This document shows, in pieces, positions 42,901 to 51,100 of a stretch of DNA of 64,000 nucleotides. The position numbers and the translations under genes were made by a program. The stretch comes from Friedmanniella luteola (GTDB lineage: Bacteria; Actinomycetota; Actinomycetes; Propionibacteriales; Propionibacteriaceae): contig NZ_LT629749.1 of NCBI RefSeq assembly GCF_900105065.1, forward strand, positions 496,001 to 560,000, given 5' to 3'. Position 1 is the stretch's first letter; the number at the start of each line of letters is the position of its first letter. The notes beneath the pieces are model-generated. The model was not told where the DNA came from. It saw nothing but the letters and a program-made list of their open reading frames with translations, and ran no database searches.

Positions 42901-43316
42901 CCGGGGACGGCGTTGGAGACGGCGAAGAGCTTGCGCACCTGCGGGTCGGAGCGCCGGGCGGCGGCCAGCACCTGGTCGGCGTCGCGGGCGACGTCGGCGC
43001 GCCGGTCGCGGGTGGCCGTCCGGGCCGCCGTCCGCGGCGCGCGGGAGGCGGACTTGAGGGTCCGGTCGGCCACGGAGGCGGCTCCGGGACCGGCGAGCTG
43101 GACGAACACGCTCTGGCGCTCCACCGACGACCGGTCGAGAGCGCCCTTGAGCTTGCTGTCCCGGATCGTCCCGGTGAGCGGGGTGACCTGGTACGGCTCG
43201 GTGCCGCGGGTGGGGGCGGCCGAGGCCGTCGGCACCCCGGCCAGGGTCAGCGGGGCCAGCAGCAGAGCGGCCCCGCAGGCCAGCAGGGCCCGGGGTCGCA
43301 CGCGTCGGGGGGACAT
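39966..43316 (-). CDS. Secreted subtilisin-like (S8) serine protease with PA domain
   Basis: A 1116-residue exported protease. Signal peptide about 1-33; I9-like propeptide region to about 180; catalytic Asp200 (GIIDTGIDYTH), His271 (NEHGTHVAG), oxyanion Asn391 (AAGNAGD) and Ser621 (SGTSMASPATAG). A PA domain is inserted at about 440-560. Beta-sandwich domains follow. No LPXTG or membrane anchor is seen, so it is probably released. A -10 (TAGGCT, 43389-43384) gives a leader near 60 bases. Role: extracellular protein degradation. Confidence 0.92.
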   Translation of the reverse strand: MSPRRVRPRALLACGAALLLAPLTLAGVPTASAAPTRGTEPYQVTPLTGTIRDSKLKGALDRSSVERQSVFVQLAGPGAASVADRTLKSASRAPRTAARTATRDRRADVARDADQVLAAARRSDPQVRKLFAVSNAVPGLGMVADLDTLKALAERDDVVAITPIVPKKVSNASTSQLTRAVNTWKSPGVTGKGVKIGIIDTGIDYTHADFGGAGTVSAYDKALKSQGTFAGTAKVVGGADFVGDDYNADPAAEAYQPVPSPDRNPLDCNEHGTHVAGTAAGYGVNADGSTYRGSYTTLDRSKLYGMRIGPGMAPQASLYALKVFGCEGSTDAVIPALDWALDPNGDGDFADHLDIVNLSLGSDFSAADDPENAVVDVLAKNGVLPVMAAGNAGDLTDAAGSPGNAVRSLAVASSVDELQLRDGLRVTAPTDLAGVVASQFSVAYPWADKAPVSGQVVALSTANADGCAPLGTADAAKVDGKVAWLEWDDDDATRLCGSAARAANVAAAGAVGAIYTAGVDVFDAGITGSPTIPVVQLPKAGTDRLRPAVTAGTLAVTFDGSLRGTIKSITPAITDTLSSFSSRGGHGQPGVVKPDVTAPGDTITSAGMGTGNDQLTISGTSMASPATAGIAALVRAAHPSWNVERVKAAVMNTAGHDVYTEPSRKGLRYGPARVGAGRVDALAAVKTEVLAYTLGRGAVSASFGVVAVPADKAKVTRTQQVRIRNNAKKTTTATVAYQPVVTQPGVSYKASKSKVTIKAGRYVDVTVTMTVTTAKLRHTLDPTMAETQTDAFFVGPDDEPLERARQYVSDASGRLLVTPAGKTALRVPVYGAAKPASTTHADDTTPGGTPTLVVKGTGFAQGGGSTAFESKLSVLTLGYNSPRQPKCGGVQAAGCAATYATKAGDLHYVGAGAVAGDNGSKADGALWFGLSTWGNMSTIGHYNTPFVDIDTTGDGKADFETIVQAETDTDIYNALTFDLRKDPDEQLVDVQPLNFGDGDFETNVFDTNTLLIPVSAAAIGVTDAASTFPITYRVGTFNYYASPLTENIQDQTPAVAFDVVNPGVQVDGIVYPDVAGTKIPYRTAAAGPLPRALILHLHGVDGTRAEAQTLHATPAG

Positions 43317-43482
43317 GGCATTCCGTTTCCGGGACCCCGGTGAGGGACTGGGCTGCCGGGAGTCCCGTCGGCAGTCTGAGCGGAGCCTAAGACCACAGCC
43401 TCACGATTCCTACCTCCGGTCCCCCCGGGACGCGCGCCCGGACACCCCTGCCACGGGGACGGAGGGTCCGGGACCGCCCGGA

Positions 43483-44505
<1,023 letters not shown>

Positions 44506-44511
44506 GCTCCC

Positions 44512-44517
44512 AGCCTG
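44512..44517 (-). promoter_or_regulatory. -10 hexamer of a leaderless promoter
   Basis: CAGGCT on the minus strand ends 6 bases before the aldo/keto reductase ATG at 44505. Confidence 0.4.
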
Positions 44518-44548
44518 CGCCTGCCGCCGTCGGCGGGCGGCGGCGGGG

Positions 44549-44752
44549 TCAGCGGCCCCGGTGCCGGCGCTCGTACTCCTCGATCGCGCGGCGCATCTGC
44601 CGGACGGCCGTCTCGACCGCGTCGTCCTCGAGGGGCTGCGGCGCCCGCCGGACCACCGGCTGCCAGGAGCCGAACCAGGCCCAGCTGGCCATGGCGAGCA
44701 GGCCGAGGCCGAAGAGCACGAGGACGATCGTGGTGACGGTCGTCGGAGCCAT
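44549..44752 (-). CDS. 67-residue single-pass membrane protein
   Basis: One N-terminal hydrophobic helix ([20 protein letters not shown]) is followed by a basic, helical cytoplasmic part ending [17 protein letters not shown] 44752 is preferred to an upstream in-frame start because a -10 (TACGCT, 44789-44784) lies about 30 bases before it. Function unknown; divergent from the penicillin-recognising hydrolase. Confidence 0.65.
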   Translation of the reverse strand: MAPTTVTTIVLVLFGLGLLAMASWAWFGSWQPVVRRAPQPLEDDAVETAVRQMRRAIEEYERRHRGR

Positions 44753-44862
44753 GGCGCCTACCCGAGGTCGGAGGGACCCGGTGAGCGTAACCCCGGTCCG
44801 GTCGGCGCGGACCACTACCGTGGACCCGCCCACCGCCCCGTCGAAGAACCCGGAGCCGCCCC

Positions 44863-45681
44863 GTGCCCGTCCCCGTGCCCTGGACGCTGCCGGACCTGCC
44901 CGCCGCCGCCCGCTGGTCGGTGGCCGTGCGCGACGGCGGCACGGGCGCCGTGCTCGCCGCCGTCCACCCCGACCAGCTGCAGCTGACGGCGAGCATCGGC
45001 AAGGTCTTCCTGCTGGTCGAGGTGGCGGCCCGGCTCGCCGACGGGTCGCTGGACCCGGAGGAGCCGCTGACCTGGACCGAGGAGGAGCACGTCGCCGACT
45101 CGGGCCTCTGGTACCTGATGGACCGGCGGACGCTGGGTGTCCGCGACCTCGCGGTCCTCGTCGGCGCCTTCAGCGACAACCTGGCGACCAACGTGCTGCT
45201 CCGCCGCGTCGGCCTGACGGCGGTGCAGGCCCGGGCCGTCGCGCTCGGCTGCACCCGCTCGACGCTGCTCGACCGGGTCCGGCTCCGCCGCACGCCGCAG
45301 GACCCGCCGACGCTCTCGGTCGGCACCGCGGGAGAGCTGTCGGGGCTGCTGCACGCCCTGCACGCCGGGACGGGGGTGGCGCCCGCCGTCTCCGCGCAGG
45401 TGCTCCGCTGGCTGGCCGCCGGAGCCGACCTGTCGATGGTGGCCTCCGCGTTCGACCTCGACCCGCTGGCCCACGGCGAGCCCGACCGCGGCGTGACCCT
45501 GGTCAACAAGACCGGCACCATCTCGATCGCCCGCGGTGACGTCGGCGTGGTCGCGGGACCGGACGCGACCCTGGCCTACGCCGTGCTCGCGACCTGGCCC
45601 GAGCACGTCGACGTCCGCGACGCCGTGCTCGCGGCGATGCGGACGGTCGGGCAGCAGCTGCGCGCGGCCGTCGGGGGGTAG
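44863..45681 (+). CDS. Class A beta-lactamase-fold serine hydrolase
   Basis: A 272-residue protein with the three penicillin-recognising motifs: SIGK (Ser44, Lys47), SDN (104-106) and KTG (216-218). It has no signal peptide and lacks an obvious omega-loop Glu (position-166 equivalent); the region reads DRVRLRRTPQD. So it may acylate with beta-lactams but is unlikely to be an efficient periplasmic beta-lactamase. It might act as a cytoplasmic esterase or D-aminopeptidase. GTG 44863; -10 TACCGT at 44816-44821. It converges with the M20 gene, next to the peptide-uptake operon. Confidence 0.82.
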   Translation: MPVPVPWTLPDLPAAARWSVAVRDGGTGAVLAAVHPDQLQLTASIGKVFLLVEVAARLADGSLDPEEPLTWTEEEHVADSGLWYLMDRRTLGVRDLAVLVGAFSDNLATNVLLRRVGLTAVQARAVALGCTRSTLLDRVRLRRTPQDPPTLSVGTAGELSGLLHALHAGTGVAPAVSAQVLRWLAAGADLSMVASAFDLDPLAHGEPDRGVTLVNKTGTISIARGDVGVVAGPDATLAYAVLATWPEHVDVRDAVLAAMRTVGQQLRAAVGG

Positions 45682-45688
45682 GCCGGGC

Positions 45689-47050
45689 TCAGATCGTGGT
45701 GAGCAGGTCGGCCAGCACGGCGGCGCCCCACACCAGCGACGCCACCGGGACCCGCTCGTCGACGCCGTGCACGCCCGTCGCCCGCCGGCCGTCCGGGTCC
45801 TCCCCGAGCGGTGCGAAGCCGTAGCAGTGCAGGCCCAGCCGGGCGAAGGCCTTGGCGTCGGTGCCGCCCGCCATGCAGGTGGGGACGACGGTCGCCCCGG
45901 GGTCCGCGCGCAGGACGGCGTCGCGGATGGCGGCGAACCAGGCTCCGTCCACCGGCGCCTCGACGGGGCGCTGGAACGAGGTGAACGTGTGCTCGACCCC
46001 CTCGCCGAGCAGCGCGGGCAGGGCCGCGAGCAGGGCCTCGTCGTAGCCGGGCGGGCAGCGGACGTCGACCTCGGCGGTCGCCGAGCCCGGGATGACGTTG
46101 ACCTTGTAGCCGGCCTCGAGCACCGTCGGCGTCGTCGACGCCCGGCTGGTCCAGCGGGCCGGGTCGGCGGCGTCGCCCAGCAGCGCGAGCGCCGCCTCGA
46201 CCCCGGCGTCGCTGTCGAGGTCGACCTCGACGCCCAGCGCCGCGGCGAGCGTCGCCAGCTGGGACCGGACGACGGGGGCCAGGTGCAGCGGCCACCGGTG
46301 GTGCGCCAGCCGGTGCAGCGCGTCGAGCAGCACGACCACCGGGTTGTCGGCCCCCGGCCGGGACGCGTGCCCAGCCGTGCCGGTGGCGGTGAGCCGGAGG
46401 TGCATGGTGCCGCGCTCGCCGGCCGCGACGGCGTAGCAGCGGACGGCGGGGGTCACCGGGTCGGCGCCGGCCGCCCGCAGCGCGCGGAACTCCCCGCCCG
46501 ACTCCCCGATGGCGGCCGCCGTGCCCGCGAACAGGCCGGGGTGGGCGTCCACGAGCCACTCCGCGCCCAGCTCGCCGCGGTCCTCCTCGTCAGCCACGAA
46601 GGCGACCACCACGTCGCGCCGCGGCCGCGTGCCGGTGCGCCCCCAGTGCAGCAGCGTCGCCAGCGTGGCTGCGGCCATGTCCTTCATGTCCGCCGCCCCC
46701 CGGCCCCAGACGAACCCGTCGGCGACCACCCCCGCGAAGGGGTCGACCGACCAGTCGGCCGGCTCGGCGGGCACCACGTCGAGGTGGGCGTGCACCACCA
46801 GTCCGGCGAGGTCGGGGTCGGTGCCGGGGACCCGCAGCACGACGTTGGCCCGCTCCGGCGCGTCGGGCCGGGCGAGCAGCCGCGGCTCGAAGCCGACGGA
46901 GCCGAGCTGGTCGGCGACCCACCGCGCCAGGTCCACCTCACCGCGGCTGCGGCCGCGCCCCCAGTTCGTGGTGTCGAAGCCGATCATCGTCCGCAGCAGC
47001 GTGACGACCTCCGGCTCGGCGGGTCCGCCAGGCGACGGGGGTGGGGTCAC
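45689..47050 (-). CDS. M20-family metallo-dipeptidase
   Basis: A 453-residue zinc peptidase. The metal and catalytic residues are in VVHAHLDVVPAE (His89, Asp91), GRGAADMKDM (Asp121) and VADEEDRGE (Glu155/156). A dimerisation lid domain with GTAGHASRPG follows, and the last ligand His lies near the C terminus (GVHGVDE). It hydrolyses dipeptides or N-acyl amino acids in the cytoplasm. GTG 47050 is chosen because GAGG lies 5 bases before it. It is divergent from the peptide transporter, with a shared promoter motif. Confidence 0.88.
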   Translation of the reverse strand: MTPPPSPGGPAEPEVVTLLRTMIGFDTTNWGRGRSRGEVDLARWVADQLGSVGFEPRLLARPDAPERANVVLRVPGTDPDLAGLVVHAHLDVVPAEPADWSVDPFAGVVADGFVWGRGAADMKDMAAATLATLLHWGRTGTRPRRDVVVAFVADEEDRGELGAEWLVDAHPGLFAGTAAAIGESGGEFRALRAAGADPVTPAVRCYAVAAGERGTMHLRLTATGTAGHASRPGADNPVVVLLDALHRLAHHRWPLHLAPVVRSQLATLAAALGVEVDLDSDAGVEAALALLGDAADPARWTSRASTTPTVLEAGYKVNVIPGSATAEVDVRCPPGYDEALLAALPALLGEGVEHTFTSFQRPVEAPVDGAWFAAIRDAVLRADPGATVVPTCMAGGTDAKAFARLGLHCYGFAPLGEDPDGRRATGVHGVDERVPVASLVWGAAVLADLLTTI

Positions 47051-47086
47051 GGGCACCTCGGTTCGGGATACGAGCAGGTCGTCGAA

Positions 47087-47103
47087 ACAGATACGTAACA
47101 CAA
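47087..47103 (-). promoter_or_regulatory. Shared 17-bp promoter motif, M20 peptidase side
   Basis: Reads TTGTGTTACGTATCTGT toward the M20 gene, 37 bases before its GTG. It matches 15 of 17 positions with the motif facing the transporter operon. Confidence 0.6.
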
Positions 47104-47244
47104 GGAGCCTCAGCATGGCTGACGGCGTGGCGCGGAGTCCACGCACGACCGCGTGTCGATGTGGTGATCATCCTTCCCTTCCACGCGTCCGTGTGCGAGG
47201 GTCGGACGCAGTTCCGGTGCGCGAGACGTCGAGGCAGCGATGCT

Positions 47245-47261
47245 TTGAGTTACGTATCTCT
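47245..47261 (+). promoter_or_regulatory. Shared 17-bp promoter motif, transporter side
   Basis: Reads TTGAGTTACGTATCTCT toward the binding-protein gene, about 63 bases before its ATG. Same orientation relative to its gene as the copy at 47087-47103. Confidence 0.6.
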
Positions 47262-47324
47262 GCCGGAGGCCAGAGCAGTCGCGCGGTCCGCCCGGGTCGT
47301 GCGCGGGACGTGAGGGGCGCGCAG

Positions 47325-49163
47325 ATGGTCGATCGGACAGCACCTGGACGCGAGCGCCGGCGCGCGCTGCGACGGCTGACCGGGGCGGTCGCGGCCCTCG
47401 GGCTGACCCTCCCGCTGGGTCTGTCGGTGGCGGCCCCGACGCCGGCGGCGGCCGCCGCCGGCGACCTGAAGGTCGCCCTGACCAGCGACATCGACACGCT
47501 GAACCCGTTCCTGGCCATCCTCGCCTCGAGCACCGGCATCCTGCGCTTCCAGTACGAGAGCCTGGTGCAGTACGGCACCGACAACGAGGTCGTGCCCGGC
47601 CTGGCCTCGGAGTGGCAGACCTCGCCCGACGGCAAGACCTGGACCTTCACCATCCCGGCGGACCGGAAGTGGTCCGACGGTGAGCCGCTGACCGCCGAGG
47701 ACGCCGTCTGGACCTTCGACGCGGTGAAGGACGAGGAGGCGCTCCAGCAGGCGAACGGCGGTCTGGTCACGAACGTCGCGAAGGTCACCGCGTCCGACCC
47801 GCAGACCCTGGTGATGACGCTGAACTCCCCGCAGGCCGCCAACCCGGGGGCCGAGCTGCCGATCGTGCCCGAGCACGTGTGGGCCGACGTCGACGCCGCG
47901 ACCTACGCGAACGACACCGACACCGTGGGCTCCGGGCCCTTCGTCATCACCTCCTACGCGCAGAGCCAGAGCGTCGAGCTGAAGGCCAACCCCAACTTCT
48001 GGCGGGGGGCGCCCAAGATCAGCGGCCTCACCTACGTCAGCTACAAGAGCACCGACGCGGCCGTCCAGGCGCTGCGCACGAGCGAGGTCGACGTCGTCAG
48101 CGGCCTCACCCCGGCCCAGTTCCAGTCGCTCGACGGCCAGCAGGGCATCACCACCAACTCCGGCGCCGGCCGCCGCTACCAGGCGATGGCCATCAACCCG
48201 GGCGCCGTCGACGCCGACGGCAAGCCGCTGGGCAACGGCAACCCGGCGCTGCAGGACAAGGCGCTGCGCGAGGCGATCATGACCGCCATCGACAACAAGA
48301 CGCTGCTGGACCGGGTCCTGCAGGGGCTCGGCCGACCCGGCCAGACCGAGGTGCCGAGCGTCTACCCGGCCTACTTCGGCTTCGCGCCGGGCGCCACCGA
48401 GCGCACCTTCGACCCCGCCCAGGCCAACCAGATGCTCGACGACGCCGGCTACGCCAAGGGCGCCGACGGGGTCCGCACCGACAAGTCGGGCAAGCCGCTG
48501 AAGCTGCGGCTGATGGGGCGCAACTCCGACCCGACGCACCAGCAGCTGGCCGAGTTCATCCAGCCGTGGCTGCGGGACGTCGGCATCGACGTCGAGGTCT
48601 CGATGGTCACCCCGAACCAGGTGAACGACGACTCGACGCTGGGCAGGTACGACCTGTACTTCACCGGCTGGGGCATCGGTCCCGACCCGGACTTCCAGCT
48701 CTCGATCAACCGCTGCGACAGCCGGCCGAACGCCGACGGCTCGGGCTCCACGAGCGAGTCCAACTGGTGCGACCCGGCGTTCGACGAGCTCTACGACGCC
48801 CAGCACGCCGAGCTGGACCCGGCCAAGCGCGCCGAGCTGGTCAAGGAGGCCTTCACGATGATCCACGAGGCCGCCGTCAACGACGTCCTCTACTACGCCG
48901 ACAGCCTCGAGGCCTACCGCAGCGACCGCTTCGCCGGGTTCACCAAGCAGCCCACGGAGGGCGGCGTGATCACCGGCCAGAACGGCTACTGGGGCTTCTA
49001 CGACGCGGCGCCGGTGACTGCGGCCGACACCGACCCGGCCGGCGGCGCGTCCGACGGCCTGCCCGGCTGGGTGCTGCCCGTCGGCCTCGCCGTCGTCGTG
49101 CTGGCCGCCCTAGGCGTGGTGCTCGGCCTGCGCCGCCGCTCCTCCGCCGCCGACCGTGAGTGA
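47325..49163 (+). CDS. Peptide ABC transporter substrate-binding protein with C-terminal membrane anchor
   Basis: A 612-residue SBP_bac_5 (DppA/OppA-like) protein. N-terminal signal peptide (RRLTGAVAALGLTLPLGLSV, cleavage near AAAA-AGD); binding domain with TSDIDTLNPFLAILASS, GLASEWQTSPDGKTWTF and YFTGWGIGPDPDFQLS. It is not a lipoprotein: instead a C-terminal helix ([20 protein letters not shown]) plus basic tail should tether it to the membrane. First gene of the operon; the permease starts 4 bases after its stop. Confidence 0.92.
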   Translation: MVDRTAPGRERRRALRRLTGAVAALGLTLPLGLSVAAPTPAAAAAGDLKVALTSDIDTLNPFLAILASSTGILRFQYESLVQYGTDNEVVPGLASEWQTSPDGKTWTFTIPADRKWSDGEPLTAEDAVWTFDAVKDEEALQQANGGLVTNVAKVTASDPQTLVMTLNSPQAANPGAELPIVPEHVWADVDAATYANDTDTVGSGPFVITSYAQSQSVELKANPNFWRGAPKISGLTYVSYKSTDAAVQALRTSEVDVVSGLTPAQFQSLDGQQGITTNSGAGRRYQAMAINPGAVDADGKPLGNGNPALQDKALREAIMTAIDNKTLLDRVLQGLGRPGQTEVPSVYPAYFGFAPGATERTFDPAQANQMLDDAGYAKGADGVRTDKSGKPLKLRLMGRNSDPTHQQLAEFIQPWLRDVGIDVEVSMVTPNQVNDDSTLGRYDLYFTGWGIGPDPDFQLSINRCDSRPNADGSGSTSESNWCDPAFDELYDAQHAELDPAKRAELVKEAFTMIHEAAVNDVLYYADSLEAYRSDRFAGFTKQPTEGGVITGQNGYWGFYDAAPVTAADTDPAGGASDGLPGWVLPVGLAVVVLAALGVVLGLRRRSSAADRE

Positions 49164-49166
49164 GTC

Positions 49167-50198
49167 GTGACGCTGCTCGGCGCTGACGAGGCGCTGGTCG
49201 CCGAGCAGGAGGCGCCGGCCGGCTCGACGCTGGGCCGCTACCTCCTGCTCAAGGCGGGCGGGGCGCTGGTCAGCCTGGCCATGGTCGTGGTGCTCGGCTT
49301 CTTCTCGTTCCGGATCCTGCCCGGCTCCGACCCGGCCATCAACCTCACGCGCGGCCGGCGGGTGAGCGCCGAGGAGGTCGAGCGGCTGCGGGTGCAGTTC
49401 GGCCTCGACCAGCCGCTGCCGGTCCAGTTCCTGCGCTACGTCCGGGACCTCTTCACCGGCGACCTCGGCTACTCCTACGTCTACAACCAGCCCGTCGCGG
49501 GCCTGATCCTCGACCGGCTGGGGCCGACGCTGCTGCTCACCGGCACGGCGGCGGTCATCTCCATCGTGCTCGGCCTGTGGCTCGGCCAGCTGGCCGCGTG
49601 GAAGCGGGGCAGCTGGTTCGACAAGGTGCAGACGGGGCTGGCCCTCACCTTCTGGTCGGTGCCGACGTTCTGGCTGGGTCTGCTGCTGCTCCTGGTCTTC
49701 GCCGGCGGGCTGCGGCTGTTCCCCGCCGGCGGCATGATGTCGCCCGGCACCGACGCGACCGGTCCCGCCCTGGCCCTCGACGTCGCCTGGCACATGGTGC
49801 TGCCGGTGCTGACCATCGTCGCGGTCGTCTACGCGCAGTACCTGATGGTCATGCGCGCCTCGGTGCTGGAGGAGATGACGGCCGACTACCTGACGACGGC
49901 GCGGGCGAAGGGGCTGACCGAGGACAGGGTCCGCACCCGGCACGCCGTCCCGAACGCGCTGCTGCCCACCGTCACCCTCGTCTTCCTCACCCTCGGCGGG
50001 CTGGTCGGCGGGGCGGTGACGGTGGAGACGGTCTTCTCCTGGCCGGGTCTCGGCTACCTGACCTTCCAGGGCCTCAGCGCCCCCGACCTGCCGCTGCTGC
50101 AGGGCACCTTCGTCGTCTTCTCCTCGATCGTCATCGTCATGAACTTCGTGGCCGACCTCGTCTACCGGGTGCTCGACCCGCGGCTGAGGGCGGCATGA
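49167..50198 (+). CDS. Peptide ABC transporter permease (DppB-like)
   Basis: A 343-residue permease with about six helices. FFSFRILPGSDPAINLTRG is the typical periplasmic entry sequence, and ADYLTTARAKGLTEDRV is the ATPase-coupling EAA loop. An N-terminal cytoplasmic extension of about 25 residues is longer than usual. GTG 49167 follows the binding-protein gene closely; its stop overlaps the next gene (ATGA). Confidence 0.92.
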   Translation: MTLLGADEALVAEQEAPAGSTLGRYLLLKAGGALVSLAMVVVLGFFSFRILPGSDPAINLTRGRRVSAEEVERLRVQFGLDQPLPVQFLRYVRDLFTGDLGYSYVYNQPVAGLILDRLGPTLLLTGTAAVISIVLGLWLGQLAAWKRGSWFDKVQTGLALTFWSVPTFWLGLLLLLVFAGGLRLFPAGGMMSPGTDATGPALALDVAWHMVLPVLTIVAVVYAQYLMVMRASVLEEMTADYLTTARAKGLTEDRVRTRHAVPNALLPTVTLVFLTLGGLVGGAVTVETVFSWPGLGYLTFQGLSAPDLPLLQGTFVVFSSIVIVMNFVADLVYRVLDPRLRAA

Positions 50199-51100
50199 GC
50201 ACCGCGTCGCCGGCGCGGGCGGGCAGCGCGGCCGCCGCGCGCCGACGGGCCCAGGCCGCCGAGGTGGTGCGGGAGTTCGCGGCGAACCGGTCCGGCGTCG
50301 TCGGCCTGGCCCTGCTGCTCGCCGTGATCCTGCTGGCCCTGCTGACGCCGGTGCTGATCCCGCGCGAGACCCTCGACGTCACCCGGCTGACCGCGGCGCA
50401 GAACGAGCCGCCGTCGGCTGCGCACTGGCTGGGCACCGACCCGGCCGGCCGCGACGTCGTCGCCCTGCTGCTGTGGGGCTCGCGGATCTCGCTGCTGGTC
50501 GGCTTCGCGGCCACGGCGGTGTCCATGGTCATCGGCACCGTGGTGGGGATGGCCGCCGGCCACTTCACCGGCTGGGCGCAGGCCGTGATCATGCGGGTGA
50601 TCGACTTCTTCCTCGTCATCCCCGGCCTGGTGCTCGCCATCGTGCTGTCCTCGGTGCTGAGCCGCGGCGTCTGGACGATCATCATCGCCATCGGGGTGAC
50701 CAGCTGGGCCGCGACCGCGCGCATCGTCCGCTCGCAGACGCTGAGCATCGAGGCGCGCGACTACATCGAGCGGTCGCGGGCGCTCGGCGCCGGCGACGTG
50801 CACATCCTCGGCAAGCACGTGCTGCCGGCGGTGCTGCCGCTGGTGCTGGCCAACACCACGCTGACGGTCGGCTCGGCCGTGATCGCGGAGTCGACGCTCT
50901 CGTTCCTCGGCCTCGGCGACCCGACGACCATCTCGTGGGGCTCGATGCTCAAGACGGCGCTCGACACCGGGGCGGCGACGGCCGGCTTCTGGTGGTTCGT
51001 GCTGCCGCCGGGCCTGGCCATCGTCGTCGTCGTGCTCTCGTTCACCCTCGTCGGCCGGGCCCTGGAGGCCGTGGTCAACCCCACCCTGCGAGGTCGCTGA
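50195..51100 (+). CDS. Peptide ABC transporter permease (DppC-like)
   Basis: A 301-residue partner permease with an N-terminal helix, the HWLGTDPAGRDVVALLLWG signature of DppC/OppC proteins, and the EAA loop DYIERSRALGAGDVHILGKH. Starts in overlap with the dppB-like stop and ends in overlap with the ATPase start. Confidence 0.93.
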   Translation: MSTASPARAGSAAAARRRAQAAEVVREFAANRSGVVGLALLLAVILLALLTPVLIPRETLDVTRLTAAQNEPPSAAHWLGTDPAGRDVVALLLWGSRISLLVGFAATAVSMVIGTVVGMAAGHFTGWAQAVIMRVIDFFLVIPGLVLAIVLSSVLSRGVWTIIIAIGVTSWAATARIVRSQTLSIEARDYIERSRALGAGDVHILGKHVLPAVLPLVLANTTLTVGSAVIAESTLSFLGLGDPTTISWGSMLKTALDTGAATAGFWWFVLPPGLAIVVVVLSFTLVGRALEAVVNPTLRGR

